Position numbers and translations under genes: made by a program. The notes below the pieces were generated by a model that saw only the letters and a list, made by a program, of their open reading frames with translations, had not been told where the DNA came from and made no database searches. 64,000 bases of DNA from Gammaproteobacteria bacterium (GTDB lineage Bacteria > Pseudomonadota > Gammaproteobacteria > Steroidobacterales > Steroidobacteraceae), in assembly GCA_013289615.1 (NCBI GenBank), contig JABCZO010000018.1:1-64000 (forward strand), read 5' to 3'. Shown one piece after another: positions 19,063-29,610 of this stretch (positions are counted from its first letter, which is position 1; every line of letters starts with the position of its first letter).

Positions 19063-19734
19063 TCATCCGGTGCCGCGCTGCGGATTCGACGCTGCGGGTT
19101 GTGATTCCTTGTAGGCGGCAAGCTCGGCGTCCGATGTCATGCTCAGTCCCAGATGGCGCAGGATACCGTCCTCGAGTCCATAGATCAGGCCGTGCACCGC
19201 CAGCGCCTGGGCGCGCCGCCAGGCGTCCTGGACCACGGTCGTCTCACCGACGTGCACGGTCTGCGCCAGCACGTGCAGTTCGCACAGGCGCCGCAGTTGC
19301 GCGTCGACCGGCCCGGCCGCCGCCAGCTCGGCGACGTGGCGGTGCCGCACGTCCTGCACATGTCGCAACCAGTTGTCGATCAGGCCGAGCTTCTGTTCGC
19401 GAAAGGCCGCGCTGACGCCGCCGCAGCCGTAATGACCGCAGACGATGATGTCGCGCACCTGCAGCACCTCGACCGCGTACTGGATCACCGACAGGCAGTT
19501 CAGGTCGCTGTGCACCACGACGTTGGCGACGTTTCGATGCACGAAGATTTCCCCGGGCAGCAGCCCCAGGATCTGATTGGCCGGGACGCGGCTGTCCGAA
19601 CAGCCGATCCACAGGTAACGCGGCAGCTGCTGGTGCGCGAGGCGGCTGAAGTACTGCGGATCGGAGCCAGTCAGGCTGCCGGCCCATTGGCGATTGCGCG
19701 CGAGCAGTGTGTCGAGGTCGTCGGTGCCGCTCAC
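19063..19734 (-). CDS. Beta-class carbonic anhydrase
   Basis: The 223-residue enzyme interconverts CO2 and bicarbonate. Zinc ligands are the Cys in GCSDSRVPANQI and the His and Cys in CGHYGCGGV; the Asp-Arg dyad follows the first Cys. I chose the GTG at 19734 because it overlaps the upstream DAHP synthase stop as GTGA; the open frame extends further only inside that gene. It resembles the Can/CynT branch, and the protein is cytosolic with no signal peptide. Coupled translation with an aromatic-pathway enzyme is unusual. Confidence 0.93.
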   Translation of the reverse strand: MSGTDDLDTLLARNRQWAGSLTGSDPQYFSRLAHQQLPRYLWIGCSDSRVPANQILGLLPGEIFVHRNVANVVVHSDLNCLSVIQYAVEVLQVRDIIVCGHYGCGGVSAAFREQKLGLIDNWLRHVQDVRHRHVAELAAAGPVDAQLRRLCELHVLAQTVHVGETTVVQDAWRRAQALAVHGLIYGLEDGILRHLGLSMTSDAELAAYKESQPAASNPQRGTG

Positions 19735-21086
19735 GGTTTCTGTTTGCTGCGCTCGGCGATCAGCATCGCCAGCTCCAGCGCCTGTTCGTAGTTCAGGCGC
19801 GGATCGACCTGTGAGCGATAGGTGCGCTGCAGGTCGGCATCGGTCAGCCCGCGCGCACCGCCGGTGCATTCGGTGACGTCCTCACCGGTGAGCTCGATGT
19901 GCGCACCGCCAAGGTAGGTACCCTGCTGAGCGTGGATGCGAAACGCCAGATCGAGCTCCTTGAGGATATTCTCGAAGCGGCGCGTCTTCAGGCCCCCGGT
20001 GCTGGTCTCGGTATTGCCATGCATCGGATCGCAGCACCACAGCACCGTGTGACCGGTGCGCCGCACCGCCTCGATTACCCGCGGCAGCGACTTTTCGATG
20101 TCCTTGGCGCCGAAGCGGTGAATCAGCGTCAGCCGCCCGGGCTGATTCTGCGGATTGAGCGTGGTTACAAGTTGCTGCAGCCACTGGTCGTCCATCGCCG
20201 CGCCGATCTTGACGCCGATCGGATTGGCGATGCCGCGGAAATATTCGACGTGCGCGCCGTCCACCTGCGCGGTGCGCATGCCGATCCAGGGCATGTGCGT
20301 AGACAGGTTGTACCAGTGGTTCTGGCGCGAGATGAAGCGCGTCTGCGCCTGTTCGTACAGCAGGTGCAGGCCTTCGTGGCTGGCGAAGAAATCCACCCGC
20401 GTCGCATCGTGCACCGCGCGGCCGGTGAGCGACTGGAAGAAATCCAGCGCATCGCCGATCGAGTCGGCAATGCGCTGGTAGGCCTCGCGCAGCTCAGCGT
20501 GGCGCACGAAGCCGAGATCCCAATATTCCGGATGATGCAGATCGGCAAATCCGCCATCGACCAGCGCGCGCACGAAGTTCAGTGTCAGCGCCGCGCGCTC
20601 GTAGCCGCGCAGCAGCAACTGCGGATCGGCACGGCGCGCCTCGGGCGTGAACTCCACCCGATTCACCAGGTCGCCGCGATAGGCCGGCAGCGTCACGCCG
20701 TCGCGCGTTTCCATGTCGGCCGAGCGCGGTTTGGCGTACTGGCCGGCCATGCGCCCGATGCGCACCACCGGCTTCTTCATGCCCGATAGCAGCACCAGGC
20801 TCATCTGCAGCAGCACCTTGAGCTGCTTGGCGATGCGGTCCGACTCGCAATCCGCAAAGCTCTCGGCGCAATCCCCGCCCTGCAGCAGGAAGCCTTCCGC
20901 GCGCTGCGCGGCGGCGAGCCGCTCGCGCAGATTCTCGATCTCCCACGAGACCACGATCGGTGGCAGCCGCGCCAGTTCGGCGACCACGCGACTCAGGGCC
21001 GTCGGGTCGTCGTAGAGCGGCTGTTGCGCGGCCTTGCGTGATTGCCAGCTCGCCGGATGCCAGGAGGTGCTGTCGGTGGATCGCAT
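19731..21086 (-). CDS. Class II 3-deoxy-7-phosphoheptulonate (DAHP) synthase
   Basis: The 451-residue protein is the plant-type (class II) enzyme that condenses phosphoenolpyruvate and erythrose 4-phosphate, the first step of the shikimate pathway. Typical blocks are GFLLQGGDCAESF, VRIGRMAGQYAKPRS, PHNVLKY-unrelated regions being absent, and the C-terminal block HTVLWCCDPMHGN, with metal ligands in the Cys, His and Glu/Asp blocks. The length is normal for the class. It starts 39 bp from the divergent saccharopine dehydrogenase-like gene. Confidence 0.94.
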   Translation of the reverse strand: MRSTDSTSWHPASWQSRKAAQQPLYDDPTALSRVVAELARLPPIVVSWEIENLRERLAAAQRAEGFLLQGGDCAESFADCESDRIAKQLKVLLQMSLVLLSGMKKPVVRIGRMAGQYAKPRSADMETRDGVTLPAYRGDLVNRVEFTPEARRADPQLLLRGYERAALTLNFVRALVDGGFADLHHPEYWDLGFVRHAELREAYQRIADSIGDALDFFQSLTGRAVHDATRVDFFASHEGLHLLYEQAQTRFISRQNHWYNLSTHMPWIGMRTAQVDGAHVEYFRGIANPIGVKIGAAMDDQWLQQLVTTLNPQNQPGRLTLIHRFGAKDIEKSLPRVIEAVRRTGHTVLWCCDPMHGNTETSTGGLKTRRFENILKELDLAFRIHAQQGTYLGGAHIELTGEDVTECTGGARGLTDADLQRTYRSQVDPRLNYEQALELAMLIAERSKQKP

Positions 21087-21091
21087 GCAGC

Positions 21092-21106
21092 AATGTTAAC
21101 ATGCAC
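21092..21106. promoter_or_regulatory. Near-palindrome in the DAHP synthase/LysDH-like divergent gap
   Basis: The 39-bp gap between two divergent starts contains ATGTTAACAT (21093-21102), a perfect 10-bp palindrome within a slightly longer imperfect one. A repressor site there could control both directions. The short length makes chance possible. Confidence 0.25.
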
Positions 21107-21125
21107 GCTTTAGCGGGGAATACGC

Positions 21126-22289
21126 ATGAACAAGGTGCTGATCCTGGGCGCCGGCAAGATCGGGGCGCTTATTTCAGGTCTGTTGGCCGAATCGGGTGCC
21201 TACCAGGTGCAGCTGGCCGATGTTGACGAGACCGCGGCGGCCGGTGTTGCGCGCGCCCATGGTTTGCCGAACATCCAGGCCGTTCGGCTCGATGCCACGG
21301 ATGCTGGCGCGCTGCGTTCCTACCTGATCGCGCACCCGGTACAGGCGGTGGTCTCGAGCCTGCCCTATCACTGCAATGCGTTGGTGGCGGGCGCGGCGCG
21401 AGAAGCCGGCATCCATTATTTCGACCTGACCGAGGACGTGGACGTCACGCGTCGCGTCAGCAGCCTGGCGCGTGGCGCTGCGGCGGCGTTCGTGCCGCAG
21501 TGCGGGCTGGCGCCGGGTTTCATCAGTATCGCCGGCGGTGAGCTGATCCGGCACTTCGACACGCTGCGCAGCGTGCGGCTGCGCGTCGGCGCGCTGCCGC
21601 AGCATCCGCACAACGTCCTGAAGTATTCGCTCACCTGGTCCACCGAAGGGCTCATCAACGAATACGGCAATCCCTGCGAGGCCATCGTCGACGGCCGCGC
21701 GGTGGAGGTGCGGCCGCTCGAGGGCATGGAGGAAATCGAGATCGACGGCACGCTGTACGAAGCCTTCAATACCTCCGGCGGGCTCGGATCGCTGGCGCAG
21801 AGCTTCGGCAGCAGCTGCGAGAGCATGGATTACAAGACCATCCGCTACCCGGGACACTGCGAGCAGATGCGGCTGCTGATGAATGACCTGAAACTCAATC
21901 AGGATCGCGGCACGCTCAAGCGCATCCTCGAGAATGCCGTGCCGCAGACGCTGCAGGACGTCGTGATCGTCTATGCCGCGGTGACCGGCCTGCAGAACGG
22001 CGAGCTGCGCGAGGAAAACTATGTCAGCAAGATCTACCCGCAGATCATCGCCGGACGGCTGTGGTCGGCGATTCAGGTGAGCACCGCCGCCGGCCTGTGC
22101 GCCGTACTCGACCTGGTTTTGACGCACCCGGAGCGCCGCCAGGGCCTGGTGACGCAGGAGTCGTTCCGCCTGCCCGATATCCTCGGCAATCGCTTCGGCC
22201 GCCACCTGGCCGCCGGCGGCAGCAAGGACATCTCCGGCGATGTAGTGGTGAGCGGTGCGCCGGGCCGGCAGCGCTCGCGCGCGGGTTGA
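21126..22289 (+). CDS. Saccharopine dehydrogenase-family oxidoreductase (lysine degradation)
   Basis: The 387-residue protein has an N-terminal NAD(P)-binding Rossmann fold (KVLILGAGKIGALISGLLAE) and the saccharopine dehydrogenase/reductase C-terminal domain (CGLAPGFISIAGGELIRHF, MDYKTIRYPGHCEQM). It belongs to the group that includes lysine 6-dehydrogenase and single-domain saccharopine dehydrogenases. The next gene, three bases downstream, encodes an aminoadipate-semialdehyde dehydrogenase-type enzyme. The likely joint task is conversion of lysine (or saccharopine) to 2-aminoadipate; no separate lysine-ketoglutarate reductase is visible. A GGGG ribosome site precedes the ATG. Confidence 0.88.
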   Translation: MNKVLILGAGKIGALISGLLAESGAYQVQLADVDETAAAGVARAHGLPNIQAVRLDATDAGALRSYLIAHPVQAVVSSLPYHCNALVAGAAREAGIHYFDLTEDVDVTRRVSSLARGAAAAFVPQCGLAPGFISIAGGELIRHFDTLRSVRLRVGALPQHPHNVLKYSLTWSTEGLINEYGNPCEAIVDGRAVEVRPLEGMEEIEIDGTLYEAFNTSGGLGSLAQSFGSSCESMDYKTIRYPGHCEQMRLLMNDLKLNQDRGTLKRILENAVPQTLQDVVIVYAAVTGLQNGELREENYVSKIYPQIIAGRLWSAIQVSTAAGLCAVLDLVLTHPERRQGLVTQESFRLPDILGNRFGRHLAAGGSKDISGDVVVSGAPGRQRSRAG

Positions 22290-22292
22290 GCC

Positions 22293-23801
22293 ATGGCCAG
22301 GTCCAACATCGGCGCACTGCTGAAGCATTTCGACCTGCCCTCGTCCGAGGCCGGCGCGTCGGCTGACGGGCTCGAAAGCTATAACCCCGCCGACGGCAGT
22401 TTGCTGAGCCGCGTGCACACCAGCGGCGCGGCCGGCTATAACACCGTCATGAGCCAGGCGGTGGCTGCCGCCCGCGCCTGGGCCGACGTGCCGGCGCCGC
22501 AGCGCGGCGATCTGGTGCGTCAGGTCGGCGATGCGCTGCGCCAGCACAAGCGCGAGCTGGCCGAACTGATCGCGCTCGAGAACGGCAAGATCATCGCCGA
22601 GGGCCTGGGCGAGGTGCAGGAGATGATCGACATGGCCGATCTGGCGATCGGTCAGTCGCGCATGCTCTATGGCCGCAGCATGCATTCCGAGCGCAGCCAA
22701 CACCGCATGTACGAGCAGTGGCATCCGCTTGGCGTGGTCGGCGTGATCACCGCCTTCAATTTTCCGGTCGCGGTGTGGTCGTGGAACGCGTTGCTCGCCG
22801 CGGTGTGCGGCAACGCCACGGTCTGGAAACCCTCGCCCAAGACGCCGCTGTGCGCGCTGGCGGTACAGCAGCTGTGCGATCGGGTCCTGAGGTGTCACGG
22901 CGCGCCGGCAATTTTTCAGCTGCTGATCGATCGTGGTGCTGAACTGGGGGCGCGGCTGGCGGCCGATCGGCGCGTCAACCTGCTGTCGTTCACCGGCTCT
23001 ACCGCGGTCGGGCGCCAGATCGCGCAGACCGTGGCGACGCGTCTCGGGCGCAGTCTGCTGGAACTGGGCGGCAACAATGCCATCATCGTCGACGAGACCG
23101 CCGACCTCGACCTCGCCGCGCGCGCGATCGTGTTCGGCGCACTCGGCACCGCCGGCCAGCGCTGCACCAGCACGCGCCGGGTGCTGGTCCACCGATCGCA
23201 ACTAACCGAGCTGCAACGCCGGCTGGTGCATGCCTACCGCCAGGTGCGCATCGGCGATCCGCTCGACCCGACCACGCTGGTCGGCCCGCTGATCGATCTG
23301 GATGCGGTGCGCGCCTTCGAGCGCGGCATTGCCAGCGCGCAGGCCGCCGGCGGCCAGCTGCTTGTGGGCGGCAAGACGCTGACGCGGGCCGGTCACTTCG
23401 TCGAACCGGCGATCGTGCTGGCACGCAATGACTGGGACATCGTGCAGCACGAGACCTTCGGGCCGATCCTGTACCTGATCGCGGTGGACTCGATCGACGA
23501 GGCCATCCGGCTGCAGAACGAGTCGGCCTATGGGTTGTCCTCGGGCCTGTTTACCCAGCGCCTCCAGCACGCCGAGCAATACTTAAGCCATCAGGGCAGC
23601 GACTGCGGCATCGCCAACGTCAACATCGGCACCTCGGGCGCCGAGATCGGCGGCGCCTTCGGCGGCGAGAAGGACACCGGTGGCGGCCGCGAGGCCGGCT
23701 CCGATGCCTGGAAGACCTACATGCGCCGCCAGACCAATACCGTCAACTGGAGCTCTGCGCTGCCCCTGGCGCAGGGCATCGAGTTCGACATCGCGCCGTG
23801 A
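22293..23801 (+). CDS. Aldehyde dehydrogenase, ALDH7 type (L-aminoadipate-semialdehyde dehydrogenase)
   Basis: The 502-residue NAD-dependent dehydrogenase has the catalytic Cys in GTAGQRCTSTRRV, the general-base Glu in LLELGGNNAIIV and the cofactor loop FTGSTAVGRQIAQ. The C-terminal NVNIGTSGAEIGGAFGGEK is characteristic of the ALDH7/antiquitin (AmaB) branch, which oxidises 2-aminoadipate 6-semialdehyde. The pairing with the upstream saccharopine dehydrogenase-like gene supports lysine catabolism. Confidence 0.93.
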   Translation: MARSNIGALLKHFDLPSSEAGASADGLESYNPADGSLLSRVHTSGAAGYNTVMSQAVAAARAWADVPAPQRGDLVRQVGDALRQHKRELAELIALENGKIIAEGLGEVQEMIDMADLAIGQSRMLYGRSMHSERSQHRMYEQWHPLGVVGVITAFNFPVAVWSWNALLAAVCGNATVWKPSPKTPLCALAVQQLCDRVLRCHGAPAIFQLLIDRGAELGARLAADRRVNLLSFTGSTAVGRQIAQTVATRLGRSLLELGGNNAIIVDETADLDLAARAIVFGALGTAGQRCTSTRRVLVHRSQLTELQRRLVHAYRQVRIGDPLDPTTLVGPLIDLDAVRAFERGIASAQAAGGQLLVGGKTLTRAGHFVEPAIVLARNDWDIVQHETFGPILYLIAVDSIDEAIRLQNESAYGLSSGLFTQRLQHAEQYLSHQGSDCGIANVNIGTSGAEIGGAFGGEKDTGGGREAGSDAWKTYMRRQTNTVNWSSALPLAQGIEFDIAP

Positions 23802-24102
23802 ATCTGATTTGGGTGCGTCTAAAGCGTACGACTGATTTTTTTCGAGGAACGCGGCGGCGGGCGGCTATTGCGCCACCCCCGCGTCCTGCGACGCATAGCT
23901 CAAGAAAATGGCTCTAGCCGCCTCTGTCATCGCCCTGTTGCCGTGCTGGGCGCGTCGGCGGGATGGCCGTCATCGCCCGGGGTCCTGAGTCTATCAATGC
24001 AGCCTTGTGGCTGCTCACCGAGAGCGCAGGGTGGCAACCGATCGCGCCATAGTTGTCGGCAACCGTCGAAATGCAAATAGAGAGGCAGCCGGGTCGCTGC
24101 GC
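23802..24102. other. Gene-free gap between convergent genes
   Basis: About 300 bp lie between the ALDH gene and the convergent sensor kinase. Small open frames here lack ribosome sites and protein-like composition. A six-pair hairpin with a TTGT loop (23999-24014) could act as a weak terminator; no T-run follows. I see nothing else. Confidence 0.5.
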
Positions 24103-25482
24103 CTATCGCCCCGGTAGGCGCAGCTCCACGCGCGCCCCGCCGAGCGCATCCGAGCTGTCGATGAGGAACTGCCCGCCGTACAGCGCCACGGTCTCGCGCA
24201 CCATCGCCAGACCCAGTCCGTGGCCGGGCACATGCTCGTCGGCGCGAACGCCGCGTTCGATGACGCGCGTGCGCAGTTCCTGCGGGATGCCCGGGCCATC
24301 GTCCTCCACCACGATCGACAGGCGTCGCGGCAGGCCGCGATCTGGATCGATGCGCGCCGTCACCAGCACGCGCGAGCGGCACCATTTACAGGCGTTGTCG
24401 ACCACGTTGCCCAGCAGTTCCAGGATATCGCCGCTGTCGCCGATGAAGCCCAGTTCCGGTGCCGCATCGATCTCGATGTGCAGATCCTTGCCCGCGTGCA
24501 CCTTCAGCAGTGCCGCGCGCAGATCGGTCAGCAGTCCCAGCAGCGGCACCGATGCCTGGCCGAGCGTGGCGCCGCCGCCGGCCGCAGCGCGCTTCAACTG
24601 GTGATCGACGATCTGCGCGATGCGGTCGATCTCGAGCTGGATGGCGGCCGCCGAGCGGCGCTCCTCGCTTTCGGCGCTGCCGAGACTGGCGCGGATCACG
24701 GCCAGCGGGGTCTTCAGGCTGTGCGCCAGATTGCCAAGCGTATCGCGGTAGCGCCGGATGCGATTGCGCTCGGATTCGAGCAGCGCGTTGAGGCCAGTGG
24801 CCACACCGGCGAGCTCGCGCGGATAGCCTTCGCCGAGCTGACTGGCGCCGCCGCTTTCCAACGCCGCGATCTCCTGTTCCAGGCGCCGCACCGGAGCGAG
24901 CGCGCGCCGCATCATCCACGCCATCGTTGCCAGCAGCACCAGGTCCAGTGCGCCGAACGTGCCGGCCATGCGCTGGCGGAACAGCCAGCGCTCGCGCATC
25001 TGTGACGCGGTGCTGTCGGCCGCGGTGAATACCAGCTTCTTGGACAGCCCCGCGCCGTAGGCCCACTGCAGTCCGCGGCTCAGCTCCGCGATGGTCGTCC
25101 CGTCCCGCGCGACCTGATAACGGAAATCCACTCCCCCGACCGGCAGCTTTGTGCCGAGCACCAGAGCGGTGCCGGCCAGCGACGGCGAACTCCACAGCAG
25201 CTTGCCGTTGTCGTCGCGCAATGCCGCGTACTGGCCCGATCCCGGCACATCCAGTCGCGACTCCGGGTCGAGCAGGTTGACCACCAGCTTGCCGTCGAAA
25301 TCCAGATCGACCGCAGTGATCAGCGCCACCACCTGCTCCTCGAGCCGGTCGCGCAATGCCGCAGTGCTCTGCTCACCGAATACGTAGTCGATGGCATAAG
25401 CGGTGAGCACGAAAAACAACAGCAGCGGCAACGCCACCGCGACCAGCAGTCTGCCTCTGACCGACGGCGGTCCGCGCATCAT
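24103..25482 (-). CDS. PhoQ-like sensor histidine kinase
   Basis: The 459-residue kinase has a first membrane helix at about 9-28, a periplasmic sensor of about 140 residues and a second helix near 175-195. A HAMP region follows, then the phosphorylated His in NLAHSLKTPLAVIRAS and an ATPase with VVDNACKWCRSRVLV, VVEDDGPGIP and GHGLGLAMVRE. The tight spacing to the response regulator upstream (16 bp) makes them a pair. The N box NACKW and the overall plan fit the PhoQ branch of Xanthomonadales-type systems. The signal (Mg2+, pH or peptides in relatives) is not determinable. Confidence 0.92.
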   Translation of the reverse strand: MMRGPPSVRGRLLVAVALPLLLFFVLTAYAIDYVFGEQSTAALRDRLEEQVVALITAVDLDFDGKLVVNLLDPESRLDVPGSGQYAALRDDNGKLLWSSPSLAGTALVLGTKLPVGGVDFRYQVARDGTTIAELSRGLQWAYGAGLSKKLVFTAADSTASQMRERWLFRQRMAGTFGALDLVLLATMAWMMRRALAPVRRLEQEIAALESGGASQLGEGYPRELAGVATGLNALLESERNRIRRYRDTLGNLAHSLKTPLAVIRASLGSAESEERRSAAAIQLEIDRIAQIVDHQLKRAAAGGGATLGQASVPLLGLLTDLRAALLKVHAGKDLHIEIDAAPELGFIGDSGDILELLGNVVDNACKWCRSRVLVTARIDPDRGLPRRLSIVVEDDGPGIPQELRTRVIERGVRADEHVPGHGLGLAMVRETVALYGGQFLIDSSDALGGARVELRLPGR

Positions 25483-25498
25483 CGGTCGGTGCCCGCGC

Positions 25499-26182
25499 TC
25501 AACCCGGCCGACGCGGCAGGCTCAGGCGATAGCCGCGACCGCGAAGAGTCTCGATCGGTTTGATGAGCTCGTCGGGATCGAGCTTGCGGCGCAGCCGGCC
25601 CACCAGTACTTCGACCACGTTGCTGTCGCGGTCGAAGTCCTGTTCATACAGCCGTTCGGTCAGCTCGCTCTTCGAGATTACCTCGCCGGCGCGCAGCATC
25701 AGATGTTCGAGAATGCGATATTCGAAGCTGGTCAGCTCCACCGCCGCGCCGCCCATCGTCACCGCCTGGCTACGCGTGTCGAGCTCGAGCGGCCCGCAGG
25801 CAAGCCTCGGGCTGGCCCAGCCGCCGGTGCGGCGCAGCAGCGCTGACAGCCGCGCCTGCACTTCGGCAAAATGAAATGGCTTGGCCACGTAGTCGTCGGC
25901 ACCGGCGCTCAGCCCCTCGACCTTGTCCTGCCAGCGGTCGCGCGCCGTGAGGACCAGCACGCCGTAGGTCTTACCGCGCGCGCGCAGCTGGCGTATCAGA
26001 TCGAACCCCGACAGCTTCGGCAGTCCCAGGTCGATGATCGCAACATCGATCGGATATTCGGTGGCCGCGTACAGCCCCTCTTCGCCATCAGCCGCCAGAT
26101 CGACGCTATAGCCGGCCGCCGACAGATCGGCTTTCAGTACCTCGCGGATCGCCACCTCGTCTTCCACCACCAGCACGCGCAC
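25499..26182 (-). CDS. PhoP-like OmpR-family response regulator
   Basis: The 227-residue regulator starts with GTG behind GAGGGG. The receiver domain (VLVVEDEVAIREVL, phospho-Asp in VAIIDLGLPKLSG, Lys in DDYVAKPFHFAEV) is joined to a winged-helix DNA-binding domain (LTSFEYRILEHLMLRAGEVI, SNVVEVLVGRLRRKLD). It partners the kinase immediately downstream. The PepSY gene 24 bp upstream belongs to the same unit. Confidence 0.94.
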   Translation of the reverse strand: MRVLVVEDEVAIREVLKADLSAAGYSVDLAADGEEGLYAATEYPIDVAIIDLGLPKLSGFDLIRQLRARGKTYGVLVLTARDRWQDKVEGLSAGADDYVAKPFHFAEVQARLSALLRRTGGWASPRLACGPLELDTRSQAVTMGGAAVELTSFEYRILEHLMLRAGEVISKSELTERLYEQDFDRDSNVVEVLVGRLRRKLDPDELIKPIETLRGRGYRLSLPRRPG

Positions 26183-26206
26183 TCACGACCCCTCGGTGCC
26201 ACGGAT

Positions 26207-26536
26207 TCAGGGCACTTCCATTCCGGTGCGCGCATCGAGGCGCACGATCCATACCTTACCGGCCGCCGACAGCAGCCGGAACACATACACGTGGCGGCCA
26301 TCCTGGTCGAGGAATTCGGCGCGCACCACGCGTGCACCATAGCGCTTCTGCACCAGCGCGACAGCCTGCTCACGCGACAGGTCGAGCTCGGCGCGCCCCT
26401 GCATCGGCGCAGGCGCCGGCGCGGTGTCGACCTTGGGGCTGGCGGCGCACAGGCCCGCGACCCCCAGGGCCACGCTGGCACAAAGCAGGCCCGACGCCAG
26501 CCCCACGAGCCCTGGTGTGGTCAAGTGCGCGCGCAT
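26207..26536 (-). CDS. Exported PepSY-domain protein
   Basis: The 109-residue protein has an N-terminal signal sequence (VGLASGLLCASVALGVAGLC) and one PepSY domain (LSREQAVALVQKRYGARVV, then YVFRLLSAAGKVWIVRLDAR). PepSY proteins next to phoPQ-type genes are common; they are thought to be periplasmic modulators or inhibitors. It is the first gene of the three-gene unit. A lipoprotein reading around the Cys near residue 29 is possible. Confidence 0.82.
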   Translation of the reverse strand: MRAHLTTPGLVGLASGLLCASVALGVAGLCAASPKVDTAPAPAPMQGRAELDLSREQAVALVQKRYGARVVRAEFLDQDGRHVYVFRLLSAAGKVWIVRLDARTGMEVP

Positions 26537-26619
26537 CGATCCATCGCCCCATGCGCCGTGAGCGCATCATAATGATGCCCGCGAGCCTAGGCGGTGCGCT
26601 GTGAACCGGGCCTGAATCG

Positions 26620-27420
26620 CTATTTGTCCTTTTTTGTCAGTGACTTGGCTTCATCCCAGAGCAGCTGCCACTGCGCCGCGTCGAGTGCGCGCAGCGAGCG
26701 CCGGTCGCGCTCGGCGAGCCGTTCCATGCATTCAAAGCGCTGTTCGAATTTCAGCGCTGCACGCCGTAGCGCATCCTCTGCGTCCACCTCCAGATGCCGT
26801 GCCCAATTGGCCACCGTGAACAGCAGATCGCCGATTTCATCCGCGACCTGCGTGCGCTCTCGCGCCGCCAGCGCAGCGTCGATCTCTGCGAGTTCCTCAT
26901 CGATCTTGGCGCGCACGCCGGCGGCGTCGCGCCAATCAAAGCCCACCCGGCGGGCGCGGCGGCCGAGCTTGGCGGCGCGTGCCAGCCCCGGTAGCGCGCG
27001 AGGTACATCCGACAGCACGCCATGCACACCGGCAGCCGCCCGTTCGCTCGCCTTCTGCGTTTCCCACGACACGTGCAATTGCGCCACGTCCACCGCCCTG
27101 GGCTCGGCGAACAGATGCGGATGGCGCCGGATCAGCTTGTCGCGAATCCCGCGCGCCACCGCGGCGAAATCGAAGCGGCCGGCCTCCTCGGCCATGCGCG
27201 CGTGAAACACCACCTGGAACAGCAGGTCGCCGAGCTCATCGCGCAGGCGATCCAGGTCGCCGCGTCCGATGGCGTCGGCAACCTCATAGGCCTCTTCGAT
27301 CGTGAACGGCGCGATGCTGGCAAAACTCTGCTCCCGATCCCACGGGCAGCCGGCGTGCGGATCGCGAAGGGTGCGCATCAGCGCCAGCAGCGCCTCGAGT
27401 TCGTCGCCGGCCTCGCTCAA
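26620..27420 (-). CDS. mazG: Nucleoside triphosphate pyrophosphohydrolase MazG
   Basis: The 266-residue enzyme hydrolyses nucleoside triphosphates to monophosphates. Two MazG domains are visible, each with an EExxE plus ExxD metal site: EEAYEVADAIGRG with DELGDLLFQVVFHA, and EELAEIDAALAA with DEIGDLLFTVANWA. The opening block CPWDREQSFASI is typical. Its ATG overlaps the stop of the Nudix gene on the same strand. Confidence 0.95.
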   Translation of the reverse strand: MSEAGDELEALLALMRTLRDPHAGCPWDREQSFASIAPFTIEEAYEVADAIGRGDLDRLRDELGDLLFQVVFHARMAEEAGRFDFAAVARGIRDKLIRRHPHLFAEPRAVDVAQLHVSWETQKASERAAAGVHGVLSDVPRALPGLARAAKLGRRARRVGFDWRDAAGVRAKIDEELAEIDAALAARERTQVADEIGDLLFTVANWARHLEVDAEDALRRAALKFEQRFECMERLAERDRRSLRALDAAQWQLLWDEAKSLTKKDK

Positions 27421-28091
27421 GTGGCTTCCTCGCCGAAGCGATCGCGCAGATGCGCCAGGATGCCGGCGGTCGCGCCCCAGATATTGTGGTGGCCGAAGGA
27501 CAGTTCCCAGGTTTCGACTTCGACCCCGCGGATGCTGCGCCGGACGACGCGGTAGCTGTCCGCGGCCAGCGCGATCGCCAGCGGCAGTTCGAACACTTCC
27601 GCCACCTCGGTGCCATCGGGCGTGAGCGTCAGCCCGGGCTGCAGCAACGCCACCACCGGCGTGATGCGATAACCGGTCTGGACCACGTGGTCGGGCAGGA
27701 ATCCGATCGGCTCGATCGCCGAGGCCGCAATGCCGATCTCCTCCCCGGTCTCGCGCATTGCGGCGGCCGCGATATCGGCGTCATAGGACTCGAGCCGGCC
27801 GCCCGGAAAACTGATCTGGCCCGCATGCCGCCGCAGGTGGCTCGCCCGCACGGTCATCAGCAGCGCCGGTGAGTTGCTGCGGTTGATGATTGGCACCAGC
27901 ACGGCCGCGGCTTTCAGCGACTCCGGCCAGCCCTCGCGCAGGCGCGCGCGCACCGCGGCGGACTCCTGCACCAGTCCGGCCGCCCGGCAGTGCTCGAGGC
28001 GATGATCGGGGGTGCTCAGCAGGCGGCGGCGCAGGCGCGCGCGCCAGTCGGCAGGCAGCTCAGTCGCCACTGCCGGCGCCGATGCAGCCAT
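27417..28091 (-). CDS. Nudix hydrolase, CoA pyrophosphatase (NudL) type
   Basis: I chose ATG 28091 because CAGGAGAACC precedes it; the open frame upstream runs into fumC. The 224-residue product carries the NudL-type signature (LRRHAGQISFPGGRLE, then AAMRETGEEIGI). In that family the enzyme cleaves CoA to phosphopantetheine and 3',5'-ADP. The preceding UPF0035-type segment with SFPGG is the discriminating feature. It overlaps mazG by four bases. Confidence 0.9.
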   Translation of the reverse strand: MAASAPAVATELPADWRARLRRRLLSTPDHRLEHCRAAGLVQESAAVRARLREGWPESLKAAAVLVPIINRSNSPALLMTVRASHLRRHAGQISFPGGRLESYDADIAAAAMRETGEEIGIAASAIEPIGFLPDHVVQTGYRITPVVALLQPGLTLTPDGTEVAEVFELPLAIALAADSYRVVRRSIRGVEVETWELSFGHHNIWGATAGILAHLRDRFGEEAT

Positions 28092-28113
28092 GGTTCTCCT
28101 GCCCCATCGAAGC

Positions 28114-29532
<1,419 letters not shown>

Positions 29533-29610
29533 GATTGGTGTGGCTCCGGCACGCTACGGCCAATGCGTTATCATGGCTAGTCTAGCATTTCGATGATTCG
29601 CGGCATCTTC

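Noticed and set aside
21174-23201. 675-codon minus-strand frame opposite the lysine catabolism genes
   Set aside because: It lies fully antisense to two well-recognised genes, has low-complexity His/Arg/Ala-rich composition and no family resemblance; typical of high-GC shadow frames.
23868-24080. Small plus-strand frame between the ALDH and sensor kinase genes
   Set aside because: No ribosome site, and its composition is not protein-like.
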